64,000 nucleotides of DNA from Scylla paramamosain (Eukaryota > Arthropoda > Malacostraca > Decapoda > Portunidae): NCBI RefSeq assembly GCF_035594125.1, contig NW_026973671.1, forward strand, positions 213,501-277,500, read 5' to 3'. The position numbers were made by a program, and so were the translations under genes. Each line of letters starts with the position of its first letter. The first letter of the stretch is position 1. Below the pieces are notes generated by a model. It did no database searches and was not told the origin of the DNA. It was given only the letters and a program-made list of their open reading frames with translations. Below are positions 58,989-64,000 of the stretch, one piece after another.

Positions 58989-59090
<102 letters not shown>

Positions 59091-59096
59091 AGGCAA

Positions 59097-59097
<1 letters not shown>

Positions 59098-59177
<80 letters not shown>

Positions 59178-59333
59178 AACAAGACAAGTGTCATTAAAAA
59201 GCACATAATTTACCGACAAGCATGGCACGACAACATTACTGCGGTGATTAAAAGTACTCCTGTAAAATGCTACGTGGCATCATACAAGCCAGGCAGGAGG
59301 GGAGCGAGACCCAGCGACCTTGAAAACAGCTGA
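59098..59333. repeat. Compound repeat unit, copy 2: (GT)n plus 155-bp core
   Basis: GT at 59098-59174 followed by the same core as 58345-58496, with a few substitutions in its first 50 bp. Confidence 0.88.
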
Positions 59334-59340
59334 CTGACTG

Positions 59341-59429
<89 letters not shown>

Positions 59430-59601
59430 GTGCACTGTAAGATTTTTTGTTTGTTATTTCCGCAAATAAATTACAGTGTCCATGAATAATATTTTTATCT
59501 GTAATCCTGCACACACACACACACACACACTAATAACAATATAAATAATAAAAAGGGGAGCGAGACCCAGCGACCTTGAAAACAGCTGACTGACTGACAA
59601 G

Positions 59602-59672
<71 letters not shown>

Positions 59673-59749
59673 GTGCACTGTAAGATTTTTTGTTTGTTTT
59701 TTCCGCATATAAATTACAGTGTCCATGAATAATATTTTTATCTGTAATC

Positions 59750-59848
<99 letters not shown>

Positions 59849-59870
59849 TAACAACATAAATAATAAAAAA
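59309..59870. repeat. Tandem duplication of a 250-300-bp unit: core end, (GA)n, spacer, (AC)n
   Basis: Copy A (59309-59550) and copy B (59556-59870) share GGGGAGCGAGACCCAGCG, CAGCTGACTGACTGACAAGAG, a GA run, GAATAGTGCACTGTAAG, GTGTCCATGAATAATA and CCTGCACACAC, then TAATAACAA. They differ mainly in repeat lengths: the AC run is about 18 bp in A and about 90 bp in B. Confidence 0.88.
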
Positions 59871-59914
59871 ATATGAATCAAGGAATGACGGTAAAGCGGA
59901 CAGGGAGGCTTGCA

Positions 59915-60216
59915 AGGAAGTAGTAGTTGTAGTAGTAGTAGTAGTAGCAGTAGTAGTAGTTGTAGTAGTAGTAGTAGTAGTAATAGAAGCAGTAGTATGA
60001 GTACTCGTAATAATAATTATTGTAGTAGTAGTAATAGTAGTAGTATTCATATTTGTACTAAAAGCTAGTCGTAATAATAATAGTCGTAGTAATACTAATA
60101 GAGGTAATAGTAGTAACAGTAATCGTAATAATAGTAGTAGTAGTAGTAGTAGTATTAGTAGAGCTAATATCAGTATTAGTAGCAGTAGTAGAAGTAGAAC
60201 GAGTAGTAGTAGTAGC

Positions 60217-60277
<61 letters not shown>

Positions 60278-60575
60278 TACAGAATTGTAGTAGTTGTAAT
60301 AGTAGTAGCAGTAGTAGTAGTAGTAGTAGTTAGTAGCAGCAGTAGTAGTAGTAACAGAATTGTAGTAGTTGTAATAGTAGTAGCAGTAGTAGTAGTAGTA
60401 GTAGTAGCAGCAGTAGTAGTAGTAGGCGCCAGTAGTGGCAGCAGTAGCAGTAATAGTAGTAATAGAATTCTAGTAGCACTAGTAATTATAGTAGCAGTAA
60501 TAGTAGCAGTAGAAGTAACAGTAGTAATAGTAACAGCAGTGGTAGCAGCAGTAGCAGTAGTAGTAGCAGTATTTA
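59915..60575. repeat. Degenerate (TAG)n domain, 660 bp
   Basis: AGT/TAG triplets with CAG, AAT and TTG interruptions. A block TACAGAATTGTAG..AATAGTAGTAGCAG is repeated near 60285 and 60350. Confidence 0.9.
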
Positions 60576-60634
60576 GGTAGAGCGGGTGTGAGGTGCGGTT
60601 CACACCAGCTAGTCACTGTCACCGCTGTCCGTGA

Positions 60635-61010
60635 CGTCATGAGTGGGGGGGAGGGAGCGAGGAGAGCACCTCGTGTGTGGGCGGCGGAAAGGGGGAAGGA
60701 GCGTGAGGTGGGTGGGGGCCGGAAGGAGTGGATGGTGGGTGGGGGGCGGGAAGGGGCGGCTGGTAGGCTTGGAGCGGGAAGGAGTGGGTTGCTGGTAGGG
60801 GCCTGGCAGGAGTGGGTGGCGAAATGGGATTAGGAAGGAGTGGGTTGAGGGAAGGGGGGGAGGGAGTGGGAGGAGATAAGGACAGGAAGGCGGGCTGGCA
60901 GGTAGTTGCCGTGAAGGTGCTGCTGGCTATTGGGCGGCCAGAAGTGCTGGCGGAAGTGAGAAGGAGTGGCTGGCGGGTGGTGGGGAGAGAGGTGGGGGGG
61001 AAGGAGGCGT
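60635..61010 (+). promoter_or_regulatory. G-rich island with quadruplex potential
   Basis: The plus strand has many runs of three or more G (GGGTGGGGGG, GGGCGGGAAGGGGCGG, GGGGGGGAGGG) over 370 bp with CG dinucleotides. It lies immediately 5' of the small ORF at 61030. Promoter role is inferred from composition only. Confidence 0.35.
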
Positions 61011-61029
61011 CTCGGACTGACACAACAAG

Positions 61030-61197
61030 ATGGCGTCTCTGAGAAGAGGGGCAAGTGTAGTTCCCCGGGCCAGCGGCATGATGGGACTAACAAAACACCA
61101 GCAGGAGGTCTTTCTGTACACAACATGCACATGTACACAACACACGTATGGCTGTACACCTGGCGGCTACTCAACACACCTGGTACACTACTGGTAG
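61030..61197 (+). CDS. Small ORF, 55 codons, unknown product
   Basis: ATG at 61030 sits in CACAACAAGATGGCG (A at -3, G at +4), a good start context. It begins MASLRRGASVVPRASGMMG: Arg, Ser and Ala with no acidic residue for the first 25 positions, which resembles a mitochondrial presequence. It then reads LTKHQQEVFLYTT and becomes Thr/Cys/Tyr-rich before TAG at 61195. The second half may be read-through into intron or UTR. No protein family is recognised and no clear donor was found. It could equally be a chance frame. Confidence 0.25.
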   Translation: MASLRRGASVVPRASGMMGLTKHQQEVFLYTTCTCTQHTYGCTPGGYSTHLVHYW

Positions 61198-61249
61198 CAC
61201 ACTTCAGGGAGGGCTTGGCCAATCCTGGTTATCTTGACCACCACTAAGT

Positions 61250-61555
61250 CTATGAGGAGGAACACAATGCGATACACACGCGCACCACACAAGATACGCC
61301 GCCACACTGGCTGCAGACTGAGCGGCGTCCCTTTGGCTCAGTGTTTCCAGGCCGTTCGGTACTTGAGCGACACACAAAGGTCTACTTGATATACAGGGAC
61401 TTGTTCAACCAACGAACACACTCATATCCACAAAAAACACCATATATCTACCAAAAAAATAAAAATAAATAAATAAATAGATAAATAAAATGAAATAGAT
61501 AAATAAATAAATAATATTAATCAAATAATTAAATTTATACTAAATTATTAAAACT
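61250..61555. other. Unassigned sequence
   Basis: GC-balanced to 61400, then AT-rich with AAAT/AATA runs. No feature. Confidence 0.4.
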
Positions 61556-62041
61556 ACTATTGCTTCTACTCTTACTACTACTATAACTACTATTACTACT
61601 ACTACTACTACTACTACTGTGTGTGTGTGATATTGATAACAATTATAGTAGCAATATAACAACAAAAACATCTACTACTAATATTATTACCACTATTATT
61701 ACTACTGCTATTACTAATATAAATACAACTACTGCAGCTGTTTTTGCAACAATTTTTAAGGCATTTCTAATAATATTCACATAGTATTATTAGCAGCAGT
61801 AGTAGTAATAGTGTTAGAGGTAGTAGTAGTAGTAGTAGTAGTAGTTGTAGTAGTAGCAGTAGTAGTAGTAATAGTAGTAGTAGTAGCAGTAGTAGTAGTA
61901 GTAACAAATCGCAAATATTACCTCTACCACTACTACTACTATTACTGCTACTACTACTTTTTTCCTCTCACAAAGGCTTCTACTCTCCTTACTTCTATTA
62001 CTGCTACCACTAGTATTACTACCACCACTAATACCACTACA

Positions 62042-62079
<38 letters not shown>

Positions 62080-62080
62080 A
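61556..62080. repeat. Inverted (CTA)n / (TAG)n triplet domains
   Basis: CTA/ACT triplets at 61560-61617 and 61665-61735, TAG at 61797-61903, then CTA/ACT at 61925-62080. The TAG block and the final CTA block are reverse complements about 20 bp apart. Confidence 0.88.
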
Positions 62081-62531
<451 letters not shown>

Positions 62532-62590
62532 TTTATACAGATAGATACAAATAGATAGATGTACACAGGTACAGACTTGTGCTTGTGGAG

Positions 62591-62697
62591 TATAAATGTA
62601 AGAGCATGAAGCACAGTGTGTCTCTCCCCACAGGCACCTCCCGCCTCACTCCTTGCTTCCTCCCGTCTCCCAGAGTCTACACACCTGCACTCTTGAG
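62591..62697 (+). promoter_or_regulatory. Candidate core promoter and 5' exon
   Basis: TATAAAT at 62591-62597 is followed by GCACAGTGTG, a possible initiator at 62611, and a C-rich stretch that ends CTCTTGAG|GTGAGTAC, a strong donor after 62697. The alternative reading is an internal exon, 62634-62697, after the acceptor-like CTCCCCACAG. No ATG-led frame crosses the donor. Confidence 0.35.
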
Positions 62698-63312
62698 GTG
62701 AGTACACTTACTCTTTTCTTTCCTAGTAATTGTTTTCACTGTGTTTTCTATTGCACACAATTGGAAAAGGTGTTATTCAGAGGCATTGATAACTACACTT
62801 AAGTGTTAAGTGTGTGTTTAACGGGTTCTATAAATAATGTTCCTTATCGGGGAGAACAAAGTGAATTGTGATTGTTGGGCTAGGTAACAACTGTCCATTA
62901 TCGGGCGATGCATAGTGAGGGTTGTGTAAGAATAGTTATGTTGGTGTATGGTTGCAGGAGTTAGCAGCCAACGGCGTTAGGTTGCCAGGTGGACGAGTAG
63001 GGCCGAGTGGTGTCAACGTGAGGGCAGTGTAGCTGATCGTGTGGAAAGTGGGGTGCCAACTCCACTGGTTCTAATTACAAGTCTGGTTGTAGTGCCGGAC
63101 TGGAGCAACAAATATGCCCATTGGATCGAGAATGTGTAGTGCACTGATGTGGGTAATGTGAACTGGAAATATAAATAAGGATTAAGGCAAAATGGTATAT
63201 TATGTTCCTTGTTACGTGGCACGGCTTCCTATAATCTCCGGCTACTCCTAATTACGAGTAGATGCCTGCCTTTCAGTGTGGTCAACGCCACGACACACCA
63301 GGTTTCCTTTAA

Positions 63313-63316
<4 letters not shown>
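62698..63316. other. Unassigned sequence, possible intron
   Basis: Follows the donor above. It contains acceptor-like TATGGTTGCAG at about 62957 but no recognisable coding exon. Confidence 0.3.
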
Positions 63317-63350
<34 letters not shown>

Positions 63351-63500
63351 AACAATATAAAAATCGATAACAGCAACAACAACAACAACAACAACCCCAG
63401 CTCCACACCATCTGGTTCACCACCACCACAGCCCCAACACAACAGCAACACAACCACAACCGTTAACACCTGTACCACCACCACCACCACCACCACAACA
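63317..63500. repeat. (CT)n, (CAA)n and (CAC)n short repeats
   Basis: CT at 63317-63346, CAA at about 63371-63395, CAC/ACC at about 63475-63496. Confidence 0.88.
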
Positions 63501-63539
63501 CAAAGTACAAAACAAACTCGTGCAGGAAATTAAATCTGA

Positions 63540-64000
63540 ATTGTGATCGGATTTATATAGTTTTTCCTCTACTTTATTTCCTTCTTCGTATTTCCTCTTT
63601 CGTAACAAATCGCTACTGTGGTTTTTTGTTTTGTTTTTATCTCTTCTTTTTCCTACTACTTCCTCTTCTTCCATTTTCCACTTACTCCTTGCATCTGCCC
63701 AATTTATTCACGCGGATTCTCCCCTCTTTTTCCCCCTTTTTCATTCACTATCATTCATTTCCTTCTTCTTTTTCATAATCAACACGTTTTCGCTTCCAGT
63801 CAATGCCTCTTTCCCTTTTACACATCCATTGTTATTCATTATTTTCCTTTCTCTCATCGATTCTCTCCTTCCCTCTTCTTCTTTCATTCTTTCTTTCTTT
63901 CTTCACTACAATTCCTTCCTTCCTTATCCTTACATTCATTCATTCTTGTTTTCCTCTCCCCATTCGCGCCTTCCTTCCCTCCTCCACACTCCTTCGCTTT
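63540..64000. repeat. Polypyrimidine-rich stretch
   Basis: The plus strand is dominated by TTCC, CTTC and CTTTTT runs to the window edge. No coding signal. Confidence 0.65.

Overview
The window looks like repeat-dominated chromosomal DNA from an arthropod, most plausibly a decapod crustacean. The reasons are the very long and dense dinucleotide and trinucleotide microsatellites, about 19 kb of degenerate repeat built on the arthropod telomere pentamer TTAGG/CCTAA, and several families of non-LTR retrotransposon (LINE). The species assignment is inference. No host protein-coding gene could be recognised with confidence, and no tRNA, rRNA or CRISPR array was seen. Most long open frames are dinucleotide repeats read as IYIY, CVCV, HTHT, SLSL or RERE and are not genes.

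Layout. 1-9.5 kb: microsatellites, a 5-copy minisatellite, two kinds of short inverted-repeat element (one with piggyBac-type TTAA ends), a divergent pair of promoter/first-exon candidates near 4.5-5.5 kb, and a diverged 300-bp block present twice (5.6 and 9.3 kb). 9.5-13.75 kb: an almost intact two-ORF LINE on the minus strand (called L3 here), with a GATA/TCTA tail, a single-base frameshift in ORF2 and a promoter-like 5' UTR. 14-17.5 kb: microsatellites and unassigned sequence. 17.75-21.06 kb: a decayed jockey-like LINE (J1, minus), next to a scrap of another LINE (L2 family) and a 670-bp GT tract.

21.87-51.95 kb: the telomere-like array, mostly with CCTAA on the plus strand. It is interrupted by J2 (5'-truncated), an unexplained 860-bp insert, J3, an opposite-orientation (TTAGG) block that carries J4 and the near full-length J5, and an L2-family LINE that ends in 200 bp of ATT. 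52-64 kb: a 690-bp TA tract, a LINE C-terminal scrap, a 3-copy 250-bp satellite with a TTACGTCA core in each copy, an old J fragment (J6), duplicated compound microsatellite units at 58.3-59.9 kb, a large TAG/CTA triplet domain, a G-rich island with a 55-codon ORF, one more promoter/first-exon candidate, and a polypyrimidine stretch at the end.

How it fits together: this is a record of retrotransposition into, and rearrangement of, an internal or subtelomeric telomere-like repeat field. LINE 3' tails sit directly against expanded microsatellites. At least two LINE copies carry fold-back or templated-insertion scars. One LINE (L3) is close to intact and appears to keep its own promoter.
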